A stretch of DNA of 64,000 nt from Veillonella sp. (GTDB lineage Bacteria; Bacillota; Negativicutes; Veillonellales; Veillonellaceae): assembly GCF_018364065.1 (NCBI RefSeq), contig NZ_JAGZMO010000002.1, positions 124,001 to 188,000 of the forward strand, given 5' to 3'. Below are positions 25,580 through 34,258 of the stretch, in pieces; within the stretch, counting starts at the first letter, position 1; each line of letters begins with the position of its first letter. Below the pieces are notes generated by a model that saw only the letters and a program-made list of their open reading frames with translations, searched no databases and was not told the origin of the DNA. The position numbers and the translations under genes are program-made.

Positions 25580-26722
25580 TTAAAAGCGTTGGCTATAAGC
25601 TTTTTTATACAACTCTACAATATCATCCAGCTTTGGTTGGCGTGGTGCAGTTGGTGTACAACGATCTTCCAAGGCATTCTTCGCCATATCCGGAATCGCT
25701 GCAAGGAACTCGCCTTCGTCAATTCCTAGTGCTTGAATATTTTTGGCTACGCCTAAAGTACGTTTCAAGTCAACTACAGCAGCACGGAGATTCATATATC
25801 CTTCGCGAACTGTGCGAGCTGATAAACCTACTGCCTTTGCCATCTCAGCGTATTTCTGTGCCACGCAGCTGCGTTCTAATTGGCAAGCGCCAACATTGTA
25901 GTCCATAATGGTTTCAAGTAATACAGTATTCGCACGGCCATGTGGAATGTGGAACTTGCCACCTAACGCATGTGCCAGACTATGATTCAAACCCAAGCCT
26001 GCTTGCGAGAAAGAAATCCCTGCAATACAAGAGGCTTTATGCATTTCACTACGAGCCGCTTTATCTTTTAAGTTTGCCTTTAACTTAGGTAAGTTTTCAA
26101 ATACCATGCGAGTGGCTTTTTCAGCTAACGCATCTGTAAATGAAGTGCTGTCTGTTGATACATAGGCTTCAAGAGCATGTGTCAATACATCAAGACCGGT
26201 ATCATAGGTGATTTTTTCCGGTACGCCCATAGTATAATTGGCATCTAAAATCGCAATGTCAGGTACCAACCAGTCTTCAATAATACAAATCTTACCTTTT
26301 TCTGCTGTAATTACTGCAAAAGATGTACATTCAGAGCCAGTACCACTCGTTGTAGGAATTGCCACAAATGTAGGTTTTTTCCATGTGGCACTGTTTTCTA
26401 CCTGACGCTCAAAGTACATAATCCCTTTAGCCGCATCAATTACGGAGCCACCACCTACAGCAACAACTAGTTCAGGCTTAGCCTCTGCATAAACCTTAAC
26501 ACCTTCAGCGATGACTTCTGTACTTGGATCTGGCTTAACACCGTCAAAGCAAGCTACCTGAACCCCTTTGGCTGCCAACAGTTCGTTAACCTTTTTCAAG
26601 TAACCAAATTCCACCATGAAGTGGTCTGTTACGATTAAGGCTCTTTTACAATCAATAGTATCCAGCACGGATAAACTGTCATCGCCGCTGAACACTTGAC
26701 CTGTAAACTTAAACTTCTCCAC
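25580..26722 (-). CDS. Iron-containing alcohol dehydrogenase (acetaldehyde to ethanol), first gene of operon
   Basis: 380 residues, group III metal-dependent alcohol dehydrogenase of the PduQ/EutG type (cutO in choline operons). NAD-binding AVGGGSVIDAAKG near residue 95, PTTSGTGSE near 126, and the metal-binding stretch GLNHSLAHALGGKFHIPHGR near 260. It would regenerate NAD+ for the aldehyde dehydrogenases by making ethanol. The start is a GTG at 26722, 8 bases after GAGGAGGG; a nearby ATG at 26726 is out of frame and opens only a 5-codon reading frame. First gene of the 24-gene operon, after a 510-base upstream region. Confidence 0.92.
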   Translation of the reverse strand: MEKFKFTGQVFSGDDSLSVLDTIDCKRALIVTDHFMVEFGYLKKVNELLAAKGVQVACFDGVKPDPSTEVIAEGVKVYAEAKPELVVAVGGGSVIDAAKGIMYFERQVENSATWKKPTFVAIPTTSGTGSECTSFAVITAEKGKICIIEDWLVPDIAILDANYTMGVPEKITYDTGLDVLTHALEAYVSTDSTSFTDALAEKATRMVFENLPKLKANLKDKAARSEMHKASCIAGISFSQAGLGLNHSLAHALGGKFHIPHGRANTVLLETIMDYNVGACQLERSCVAQKYAEMAKAVGLSARTVREGYMNLRAAVVDLKRTLGVAKNIQALGIDEGEFLAAIPDMAKNALEDRCTPTAPRQPKLDDIVELYKKAYSQRF

Positions 26723-26922
26723 TCATATCCCTCCTCAAATACCTTTTATATGTCTATTTCAAACCTTTTTGTAAACAGATAGTAAATGTATGCAAAAAAA
26801 CTCATATATACTATGCAGATATTTTCTTATAAAAAAATTTGCCCGTTTTACACAGTAGTCGGATAACTGTTATATGCAACATTTGTAAAATTTTTACACA
26901 AATTTTACTCATTAATTATTTT

Positions 26923-26952
26923 ATTAATCAACAACACTTGTTGTTCATTAAT
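26923..26952. promoter_or_regulatory. Inverted repeat, candidate operator of the BMC operon
   Basis: ATTAATCAACAAC and GTTGTTCATTAAT, 13-base arms with one mismatch and a 4-base centre, about 200 bases upstream of the first BMC gene. No T-run follows, so an operator is likelier than a terminator. The protein that binds is unknown. Confidence 0.55.
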
Positions 26953-26979
26953 CTCTCATTTTAAGTCTGCCATATAACC

Positions 26980-27000
26980 AAAGTGTTTAAAAAACACTTT
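26980..27000. promoter_or_regulatory. Perfect 9-base inverted repeat, second candidate operator
   Basis: AAAGTGTTT AAA AAACACTTT, 28 bases beyond the first inverted repeat. Perfect symmetry with a 3-base centre is typical of a dimeric repressor site; function not shown. Confidence 0.5.
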
Positions 27001-27232
27001 ACTATCCAGCTATTATGCGGGCTTACATTACTTTATTTATCTCTTCATAGTTTTTATATATACGTATTTAACATATTAACTATAACACATTCGTAAGTAC
27101 CATTTAACCTTTTAGAAGCAAAATAGCTATACAAAATTGATATAGTCACCAACAAAAACCCTATTGCAAATCATATATTTTTTGGTTACACATACCAAAT
27201 AGTCTTATTTAATACCATATTTAAAACGATTA

Positions 27233-27916
27233 TTACAAAGAATTTATCAAATTTATAAATTCTTTTACCGGAGGCAACTGTGGTAGCAATATCGTAGGAG
27301 CCACTATTTTCAAGTCTTCCATAGAGTAACACCCGGTAGCAACCCCTATAGATTTCACGCCTATATGATGTGCTGCTTTAATATCAGCAGGTGTATCCCC
27401 AATAAAAATACATTTTTCGATATGCTCCGCATAGGTCCCCGAAATTTTACGTTTTAATTCTTTTGCCACCTCCAATTTTGTTGTAAATTGATCGGCAAGA
27501 ATACTGTCTTTCCAATTAAAATAACTGCCCAAACCATATAGAGCCATTTTATTTTGAGCACAACGCTCTCGATTGCCCGTAAAAAAACGATTCTCCCAAT
27601 CTGCCTCTTCGGCAATTCCTTTTATAATAGACTCTACAGAAGGTAACAGTGCTCGCTTTTGAGCCTGTAGAGCATTACAAAGTTCATCTTCATACCAATC
27701 CAAAAATAAGTCCAGTGCCTTAGCGTCCGGACTGCCTTTATATGCTGCAATGTAGTATTGCCATGCCACATAGCTATCAGTTTTGCCACCTATCGTCATC
27801 GTCAGCGGCGGGCGTTTCATATGTAAGCGCTTTTCAAATATAGCATCAAGCGCAGCACAACCTGCCGGCCCGGTGTCAATTATCGTTCCATCTATATCCC
27901 AACAAAGAATTTTCAT
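27233..27916 (-). CDS. HAD-family hydrolase (phosphoglycolate phosphatase-like)
   Basis: 227 residues. HAD motif I is CWDIDGTIIDTG at residues 5-16 (nucleophile Asp7), motif II may be FFTGN near 117, and motif IV is IFIGDTPADIKAAHHIG near 170-185. A helical cap lies between (about 18-100). Substrate cannot be read from the sequence; phosphoglycolate or a nucleotide monophosphate are common for the family. It lies upstream of and collinear with the BMC operon but 510 bases away, so it is probably a separate unit. Confidence 0.85.
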   Translation of the reverse strand: MKILCWDIDGTIIDTGPAGCAALDAIFEKRLHMKRPPLTMTIGGKTDSYVAWQYYIAAYKGSPDAKALDLFLDWYEDELCNALQAQKRALLPSVESIIKGIAEEADWENRFFTGNRERCAQNKMALYGLGSYFNWKDSILADQFTTKLEVAKELKRKISGTYAEHIEKCIFIGDTPADIKAAHHIGVKSIGVATGCYSMEDLKIVAPTILLPQLPPVKEFINLINSL

Positions 27917-28414
27917 AATTCTGACCCTTATACTTCTATCGCTTAACTACTTTCGATGTAATTTAAAATTGCCGGTATTACCCTAACATTAATTAGATTT
28001 TGAATTTTATCTTTAATTACGATTTTAATTATGTCTTAATTATATACGTTTTATGTTTCAACTGCAATCTTCTAGTTTTTATCTGACTAATATATGTCAA
28101 GAATTTATCATGACACAACTTCATAAAATCACTCATTTTATATAGCCTTTATATTCCGAACCTACTCTTTCTATAAAGTAAAACTCAGCTACTTAAAGTT
28201 TATATAAAACATATATATTTAAAGCATATATTTGTAAAAAATATAAAATAAAATTCCCCTCTTTACCGGTTGTTCGGCAAAGAGGGGAAAGTTTAAACCA
28301 CTATACCATTCAGCAGGTCATTCGATTCTATTCGTAGTTTATCTCCTTTATCGATTGAACGTAAGGAGCATTAAAATCTAAAAATTACAGTTTATAACTT
28401 TATAAATCCATCGA
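27917..28414. other. 498-base AT-rich gap
   Basis: No gene seen. Apart from the hairpin at 28254-28289 the sequence is strongly AT-rich and holds the upstream region of the HAD gene. Confidence 0.5.
28254..28289 (-). terminator. Hairpin downstream of the DcuC-type gene
   Basis: TTCCCCTCTTTACCG and CGGCAAAGAGGGGAA pair almost fully around GTTGTT. On the minus strand it runs into TTTTATTTTAT, so it likely ends the transporter transcript about 125 bases after its stop. Confidence 0.7.
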
Positions 28415-29788
28415 TTAGAACATAAAGAATGTCATAACTTGAATTGTCAACGCCCCTAACACTAATGGGATCATTGTCTGTTTTACCACTTGGAACGGCG
28501 ATACGTTAGCCACGCCGGATACGGCTACTACAACGGCCGCGATTGGCGATGTGGCACGGAAAATACTGGCTGTTAATTGCATTGGCAACAAGATGTTAAC
28601 CGCTTCTACACCCACTTTTTGCGCTACGTTTGGAGCAAATGCGGAGAAGGCGAAGAATGGCGCATTCCCGGAGCCCATGATAATGGTGGCACCGCCAATG
28701 ATGGCGCACATTACGAGAATCATAGCTGTTGTTCCGAAGCCCGCATTTTCAGCCTGGCCGATAAGGTAGTCAATAGCACCTAACTGTTGCAAGCCTTTGG
28801 CAAATGTTTCACCGGCGATAATCAGTGTTACTACGGTAGCGAATTGAACGCCCATGCCGTCAAAGAAACCTTGCATGCTCTTGAATACTTCTTTTAAGTT
28901 CCAGGTTCTGATAAATTCGCAAAGCATAGCAAATGCAAAGCCAATATACAATGCTACGTTAATACCCATTTTAATGCCGCCTACTTTAAAGAAACCGAAC
29001 AGCAACACAAGGATTACCGGTACAGTCGGTAACAATGCATAGAATTTAGGCACTGATTTAACTTCTTTTTCTACCGGTTCTTCTTCAATTACCGTTTCTA
29101 CAATACCTTCCAATTTTCGTTTTCTGTCAAAATACTGTGCCACGAAGTAGTGTGCCACAACCATTACCAAGCTGATGGCAATCGCAACCGGCAACTGATA
29201 GCTAATAAAATATTCCACCGGTGTAAGTCCGGAGTATTTAGCTGCCAAAATTGTATTCCCTGAAGATGGTCCCAAATCCAGACAGCCATTGGTAGCAATA
29301 ACGGCAGTGGCTGTTGTGCGGCTGATACCTAACGAGATGTATAGAGGATACATGGTAACCATGAGTAAAAGACCGAAACCGGACGCACTTGGAATGAATG
29401 GATGCAAGCATTGGCCAATCAAGAACCCCATACATAACACAATGTACGGAGACTTAACTAAATGCAACGGCTTGGCAGCTACGCGTACCATAGCTTCACT
29501 GGCACCAATCATGTTCATGTATTTCGCGAAACCGGCGCAAACCATGATCATCAGACCTAATCCGCCTGTACGGCTATTGGTGAGTATATCCACGAAGCGG
29601 AACATATCAAACCACACGTTCCCCGTAGATTCCTTAGCACTTACTAATGGTTGTCCATACCCCAGCATAAGTGCAATAGCAATCATAATAAACCCGGCGC
29701 AGATTAACACAGCCTGCGCTTTGTATTTCTTTAAGATGAAATACCCTGTAATAACTGTAACGATCAACGCTATAATTGTACCTAACAT
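28415..29788 (-). CDS. DcuC-family anaerobic C4-dicarboxylate transporter
   Basis: 457-residue inner-membrane protein with about 12 hydrophobic segments. SGFGLLLMVTMYPLYISLGIS, NGCLDLGPSSGNTILAA and the C-terminal ATSPIAAVVVAVSGVANVSPF are typical of DcuC, which exchanges or exports succinate, fumarate and related acids in anaerobes. A charged loop (KRKLEGIVETVIEEEPVEKEVK, near residue 225) separates the halves. The start ATG at 29788 has GGAGG. The M20 hydrolase gene lies 184 bases upstream in the same direction, so the two may share a transcript. In a fumarate-reducing organism succinate export fits, but the true substrate could be the product of that hydrolase. Confidence 0.82.
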   Translation of the reverse strand: MLGTIIALIVTVITGYFILKKYKAQAVLICAGFIMIAIALMLGYGQPLVSAKESTGNVWFDMFRFVDILTNSRTGGLGLMIMVCAGFAKYMNMIGASEAMVRVAAKPLHLVKSPYIVLCMGFLIGQCLHPFIPSASGFGLLLMVTMYPLYISLGISRTTATAVIATNGCLDLGPSSGNTILAAKYSGLTPVEYFISYQLPVAIAISLVMVVAHYFVAQYFDRKRKLEGIVETVIEEEPVEKEVKSVPKFYALLPTVPVILVLLFGFFKVGGIKMGINVALYIGFAFAMLCEFIRTWNLKEVFKSMQGFFDGMGVQFATVVTLIIAGETFAKGLQQLGAIDYLIGQAENAGFGTTAMILVMCAIIGGATIIMGSGNAPFFAFSAFAPNVAQKVGVEAVNILLPMQLTASIFRATSPIAAVVVAVSGVANVSPFQVVKQTMIPLVLGALTIQVMTFFMF

Positions 29789-29825
29789 AACGTTTCCTCC
29801 CTTATATTATTCTTATAATATGAAT

Positions 29826-29972
29826 TGCAGTTTTACTTCTAACGTTTCCTTATTCGTTTCTTATTCAATTGTAGTTTTGCTTCCCTAATTGTAGTTTTAC
29901 TTCTTCTCTTATTGTATGGTGCATAGCCTTAATGGTGTATGGCCTTAGCATTCTACTTCTTTAGTTCCAGTT
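29826..29972. repeat. Degenerate repeats of AATTGTAGTTTTACTTC
   Basis: The ~17-base unit occurs four times between the M20 hydrolase and the DcuC-type gene (AATTGCAGTTTTACTTC, AATTGTAGTTTTGCTTC, AATTGTAGTTTTACTTC, AGTTCCAGTTTTACTTT) with spacers of varying length. Confidence 0.65.
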
Positions 29973-31142
29973 TTACTTTTCCAGGTCTTCTTTAATTTGT
30001 TTAAATTCAGCCTGTATCTTAGCAAGCTCTTCCGGTTCATTTACCAGTTTCATAACCGTTAATGCAAGGATTTTACTGCCCCATACGATTGCATTAAACG
30101 CCCGTTCACTCTTGCCAAGATCAATCCAACGCTGTGAGTGACTGGAAACACCGCGGTCCACATATTTTACGCGGATGCAGGCGCCCGGCACACGATAAGT
30201 AACACTGGAGAAGTCAGTGGAGCCTGTTTTTTCACGAGGGGCGGAGATGTCGTCAGCACCCACTTCATGGGCATAGGCAAGCAGCACTTCGTTGAGTGAC
30301 GGTGTATTTACCTTATTGTCATAACTTTTCATAACACGCCAGTCTACAGTAGTCCCCGTTTGCAGAGCGGCACCTCTTGCCACATTATGTACGCGCTCGA
30401 TTAACTTATCTAATTTACCACGTGTATTGGCTCGCACATACCATTGCGTGGAAGCCAGTTCAGGCACAATGTTAGGTGCCTTACCGCCATTCGTAATAAT
30501 ACCGTGTAAGCGCACATCATCGGTTACATGTTCCCGCATATACGCCATGCCATTGTAAAACTGAATTACACCTTCCAAGGCGCTGATTCCCTGATCCGGT
30601 GCAATGGCCGCATGTGCCGCCTTGCCATGGAAGTTGAACTCGAACATCGTCAGCGCCAATGATTTGCAGTCTACTGTAGTCGAATCGCTGCCATGCATCA
30701 TAAAGGCTACGTCCAAATCGTCAAACACGCCATCTTTCGCCATGACCAGTTTGCCGCTGTTAGTTTCTTCCGCCGGCGTACCATATACAAGAAGCGTTGC
30801 CGGTTTCGTTAAAAACTTCTTCAATGCCACTGCAGCGCCAACAATGGATGGGCCCTGCATATGATGACCACAGCCATGACCTAAGCCGGCCAGGGCATCA
30901 TATTCACAGAGAAGGCCTATCTTAGGACCGCCGCCCTGCACCTTAAACTCTGCTTTAAACGCCGTATCCAATCCACTTACACTGCGCGTTACTGTAAATC
31001 CCTGTTCTTCCAAATAATCGCACAATAATTTATGAGCCTTATATTCCTCATATCCGATTTCAGGATTATCAAAAATAAAGTCACTCATACGTTTCAATTG
31101 TGGACTTAGTTCGTCAATAAACGCCAACATGTCCGATTTCAT
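29973..31142 (-). CDS. M20 family amidohydrolase (AbgB-like)
   Basis: 389 residues of the M20D metallopeptidase group. Metal-site stretches are visible: CGHHMQGPSIVGAAVAL near residue 91, GTPAEETNSGKLVMAKDG near 120, and a late His in DRGVSSHSQRW near 330. Pattern and length resemble the AbgB side of aminobenzoyl-glutamate utilisation, but relatives hydrolyse many N-acyl amino acids and dipeptides. ATG start with GAGGAGGGGG. Followed by the DcuC-type transporter, which may move its substrate or product. Confidence 0.82.
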   Translation of the reverse strand: MKSDMLAFIDELSPQLKRMSDFIFDNPEIGYEEYKAHKLLCDYLEEQGFTVTRSVSGLDTAFKAEFKVQGGGPKIGLLCEYDALAGLGHGCGHHMQGPSIVGAAVALKKFLTKPATLLVYGTPAEETNSGKLVMAKDGVFDDLDVAFMMHGSDSTTVDCKSLALTMFEFNFHGKAAHAAIAPDQGISALEGVIQFYNGMAYMREHVTDDVRLHGIITNGGKAPNIVPELASTQWYVRANTRGKLDKLIERVHNVARGAALQTGTTVDWRVMKSYDNKVNTPSLNEVLLAYAHEVGADDISAPREKTGSTDFSSVTYRVPGACIRVKYVDRGVSSHSQRWIDLGKSERAFNAIVWGSKILALTVMKLVNEPEELAKIQAEFKQIKEDLEK

Positions 31143-31757
31143 AATCCCCCTCCTCTACGCCATACTTTTCTATACGCACTAACATATACTCAAAAGCACT
31201 TTAATATCACATTAGAGATAATAATTAAATCTTGAATTACTTGAAATTCACTCAAAATTCAACTTTTTTTTCAAACATTTAATACATATCTTGAATATCA
31301 TATTTCTTTCTTGATAATTATAACTCCTATGATAATTAAAGGCTTTAAAAAATATCCGCTCCTCTCAGTCACATTCCTGTTAATACTACTATTTCTACAT
31401 ATATCGCCCTTTTCCTTCTTTTAAATATAAGTTCATATAATAATATTTTTAGAGCACCTCAAAAATTATTTTATGTCAAAAACAGTCATGATTCTCTTTT
31501 CTATAGATTTAATATTTTATTCTATAAAATGTAACATTCTTACAATGTATAGAATATGGTATTCATATTTCTTTAATCCGCTTTGTGCGCTCAATCGCCT
31601 ATATAGTGGCGTTTATGTAAACTCTATCAATCAAGAATTATGTATACATTTATGAAATTTAAAACTGTATATTGTATTATTAACCACCGCCATAGTATAA
31701 TATTAAATGTCTAGAGAGACTTTAAAGCACTATTTTATTTAAAGGAGCGTGTTATTT
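31143..31757. other. 615-base AT-rich divergent intergenic region
   Basis: Separates the M20 hydrolase (minus) from gltS (plus). Around 31228-31300 the words TTGAAT, TTGAAA and AAATTCA recur (CTTGAATTACTTGAAATTC, CTCAAAATTCAAC, CTTGAATATC), which could be a cluster of binding sites. A gltS promoter is at 31672-31701. No gene is supported; a 60-codon frame at 31473-31655 has no ribosome site. Confidence 0.5.
31672..31701 (+). promoter_or_regulatory. Sigma-70-type promoter of gltS
   Basis: TTGTAT, 18-base spacer, perfect TATAAT. About 55 bases upstream of the AAAGGAG ribosome site. Confidence 0.6.
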
Positions 31758-32981
31758 ATGGGTGGTGAAATTCTAACCATAAAAGTCAATGCTGTCCAGT
31801 CAGTTGCACTGGCATTCGTAACGTATTACATCGGTTTATGGATTAAAAACCATGTATCCATTTTACGAAAACTCAGTCTTCCGGCGGCAGTAATCGGCGG
31901 GTTGCCATTTGCATTTATTGTTTCCGGTCTGTACGACCAGGGTATCGTCCACGTTGTTTTTGACGACACCTTATCAAAGGTAGCCCTTCTGGTATTCTTT
32001 ACCACAATCGGTATGATGGCCAGTCTGAAGCTCGTTCGATACGGTGGTATGGCACTTATTATGTATCTCATAGTCTCCACTATTTTGGGCTTCCTTCAAA
32101 ACTTATTGGGCATGTCCATTGCTACAGCGATGGGTATTGACGGACACTACGGTATCTTGGCCGGCGCCGTTTCACTCATGGGCGGTCTCGGTACATCAGC
32201 CGCGTTCGGTCCACAGTTTGAAACGCAATACGCTATCGTTGGTGCCAAAACAGTAGCTATTACAGCTGCCACCTTCGGTATGGTTATCGCCTTGGTTCTC
32301 GGTGGTCCGTTCGGCGAGTTCCTTATTAAACGTTATAACATTCCTACACCTGGTCATGGCGGGAATGCAAACGCACAGATGGAACCTCACGTATACGATA
32401 TGTCCATTCTTGAAGAAGAAGAACATACAGACGTTGACGGCGTTTTAAAAGCGGCCGGCTTCGTATTCGTAGCTATCGGTATCGGCTCCATTGTCAGCGA
32501 TTACTTAAATCAGTTCATTACACTACCTGCTTATATCGGCTCCATGCTCGTAGCAGCTGTTGTACGTAACTTTGGTGACTTCACTAAAATGTATCGCGTA
32601 CAGGGCGGCGGCCTCAACGTAGTTGCTGAAGTAGGCTTAACCGTATACGTTACAATGGCGATCAACAGCTTGAAATTGTACGAATTAGTTAACTTAGCAT
32701 TGCCATTAGTAGTTATCTTATTGGCACAAACTGTATTGATGATAATCTTCGCTTGGTTCGGTTACTTCTTATTATTCGGTAAAAACTATGACGGCGTAAT
32801 GCTCGGCGTAGGCGGTATCGGTTTCGCCATGGGTGCTACAGCCAACGGTCTTGCAAACATGCAATCCTTAGCTGAAAAATACGGTCCATCTCCAAAATCA
32901 TGGCTCATCGTATCCCTAGTAGGCGCGTTCCTCATTGACTTCGTCAATGCGATTCTGATTACCTGGATGGCCACCTGGTAA
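31758..32981 (+). CDS. gltS: Sodium/glutamate symporter GltS
   Basis: 407 residues, about ten to twelve membrane segments. Family marks include LPAAVIGGLPFAFIVSG, FFTTIGMMASLKLVRYGG, AVSLMGGLGTSAAFGPQFE (the first GGxGT re-entrant loop) and MLGVGGIGFAMGATANGLANM (the second). Chosen start is the ATG at 31758, 10 bases after AAAGGAG; a GTG three codons earlier is too close to that site. A cytoplasmic acidic loop (SILEEEEHTDVDG) lies mid-protein. Takes up glutamate with sodium. Confidence 0.92.
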   Translation: MGGEILTIKVNAVQSVALAFVTYYIGLWIKNHVSILRKLSLPAAVIGGLPFAFIVSGLYDQGIVHVVFDDTLSKVALLVFFTTIGMMASLKLVRYGGMALIMYLIVSTILGFLQNLLGMSIATAMGIDGHYGILAGAVSLMGGLGTSAAFGPQFETQYAIVGAKTVAITAATFGMVIALVLGGPFGEFLIKRYNIPTPGHGGNANAQMEPHVYDMSILEEEEHTDVDGVLKAAGFVFVAIGIGSIVSDYLNQFITLPAYIGSMLVAAVVRNFGDFTKMYRVQGGGLNVVAEVGLTVYVTMAINSLKLYELVNLALPLVVILLAQTVLMIIFAWFGYFLLFGKNYDGVMLGVGGIGFAMGATANGLANMQSLAEKYGPSPKSWLIVSLVGAFLIDFVNAILITWMATW

Positions 32982-33033
32982 GCGGATTTACAATAATAAA
33001 ACAAAGCGCTATCAACCAATGAACAGGATAAGC

Positions 33034-33067
33034 AAAAAGGACATCTTCCTTGAGAAGATGTCCTTTT
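33034..33067. terminator. Bidirectional terminator between gltS and the AEC permease
   Basis: AAAAAGGACATCTTC / GAAGATGTCCTTTTT with a short centre, flanked by A and T tracts; serves both convergent genes. Confidence 0.85.
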
Positions 33068-33070
33068 TTA

Positions 33071-34036
33071 TTACCCCAACAGTTTTACGCCCATAATTAC
33101 CAACGGTAATGTGATGGCGGAAAAAACAGTAGTGGCTACAACAATCTGCGTCGCGTAGTCGGAGTGCGACTTCAGAGCCGCCGCAATAAGTGCCGTAGTT
33201 ACGCCACTCGGTACGGCCGCGGAAATGATGAGAACCTGTGTTACCAACGGCGAAACCGGTTCTATCAGGAGTTCATAGACAATGATACAAGCCCACGTGA
33301 GCAAAGGCCCGAGCAGCAATCGCCCGACGGTAGCCCACATAACGGGACCATTGAAGAAATTAAACGGTGTGCGCGCTAATTGCACGCCTAAGGTAAAGAG
33401 TGCTACAAGCACCAATGAATTGCTTATATTCGTCAATACAGGCCAGAAGAAGGTTCCTTCTAAGGGAATATTGGCCGCATTGAACACTACGGCACCTAGC
33501 ACCGCATAGATAATCGGCATTTTCAAGACGAGCATCACTGCATCGCGATGACTCATTTTACCGGCACCGGCAAAATAAAAGCCCAAACTATTCGTTACCA
33601 TGCTTTGGAAAATAAATACCACAATCTGAATGGCAATGGCCGCTTCCAGCCAAATGGCGTTGCCCTGCTCTAAAAACGGTTCGTTAGAGTAGATAAATAC
33701 GATCAGCGGTACCCCGATGTTACCGCAGTTATTGAAGAGCAAGGCGTTTCGAAAAATCCCGCGCATACTGGGAATAAAGCCCAACGCCCGTTCCATGATA
33801 AGGCTGCCGAGCCACAACGCAATAAAACTCACTATGGTAAGCCAAATAATTTGCGAACTCTCAGCGTTGAAGTGGTATTTATACATGTTCAAGAATAAAA
33901 ACGCCGGTGCCACAATATAAAAGTTCAACTTACTAAGTGTATCTAAATCCATATGAAATTTGCGATCCATTCCATATCCGAGCATAACCATCAACAAAAT
34001 AGGCATAATCGTTGTCAGAAATATATGCCAAATCAT
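33071..34036 (-). CDS. AEC-family permease
   Basis: 321 residues with about ten hydrophobic segments, of the auxin efflux carrier/malonate transporter family. Typical features: FYIVAPAFLFLNMYKYHF early, NALLFNNCGNIGVPLIVFIY around residue 98 (the NxGNxGxP signature), and SAAVPSGVTTALIAAALKSHSDYATQIV near the end. Bacterial relatives move malonate, malate or other small organic acids. It starts just inside the upstream gap with no obvious partner gene and ends 4 bases from the shared terminator. Confidence 0.85.
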   Translation of the reverse strand: MIWHIFLTTIMPILLMVMLGYGMDRKFHMDLDTLSKLNFYIVAPAFLFLNMYKYHFNAESSQIIWLTIVSFIALWLGSLIMERALGFIPSMRGIFRNALLFNNCGNIGVPLIVFIYSNEPFLEQGNAIWLEAAIAIQIVVFIFQSMVTNSLGFYFAGAGKMSHRDAVMLVLKMPIIYAVLGAVVFNAANIPLEGTFFWPVLTNISNSLVLVALFTLGVQLARTPFNFFNGPVMWATVGRLLLGPLLTWACIIVYELLIEPVSPLVTQVLIISAAVPSGVTTALIAAALKSHSDYATQIVVATTVFSAITLPLVIMGVKLLG

Positions 34037-34167
34037 ATAGCGACCCTTCTCTCTGTATTAATAATCCGACCTGACAAACAGCTATAATGTAAAAATTATC
34101 TTACTCATCTTACAGGATTATAGGCAAAAAGAAAAGAGCCTATATGACAAAATCGTATTCCGATTAC

Positions 34168-34258
34168 ATTCTCTCTTTAGTATCCATCTTCTATTAGCTT
34201 GCATCTTCTACTTAGTGCACATTTTCTATTTAGTGCGTATTTTGAATTTAGTTTACAT
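34168..34258. repeat. Degenerate 18-bp tandem repeats at the methyltransferase stop codon
   Basis: Units read TTCTATTAGCTTGCATC, TTCTACTTAGTGCACATT, TTCTATTTAGTGCGTATT and TTGAATTTAGTTTACATG, with a weaker unit before them. The last unit includes the stop codon of the methyltransferase gene. Confidence 0.7.

Larger units (their letters stand above)
26723..27232. other. 510-base AT-rich control region upstream of the BMC operon
   Basis: No gene. It contains two strong inverted repeats (26923-26952 and 26980-27000) and a third, imperfect one near 26881-26906 (ATTTGTAAAA / TTTTTACACAAAT). I could not place a convincing sigma-70 promoter on the minus strand; TATAGT (plus coordinates 27079-27084) has no good -35. 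The HAD gene on the far side is transcribed in the same direction and ends at 27233 without a clear terminator. Confidence 0.5.

Noticed and set aside
29289..29888. 199-codon plus-strand frame opposite the DcuC-type gene
   Set aside because: Antisense to a clear 12-segment transporter; Ile/Pro/Asn-rich shadow composition and no ribosome site.
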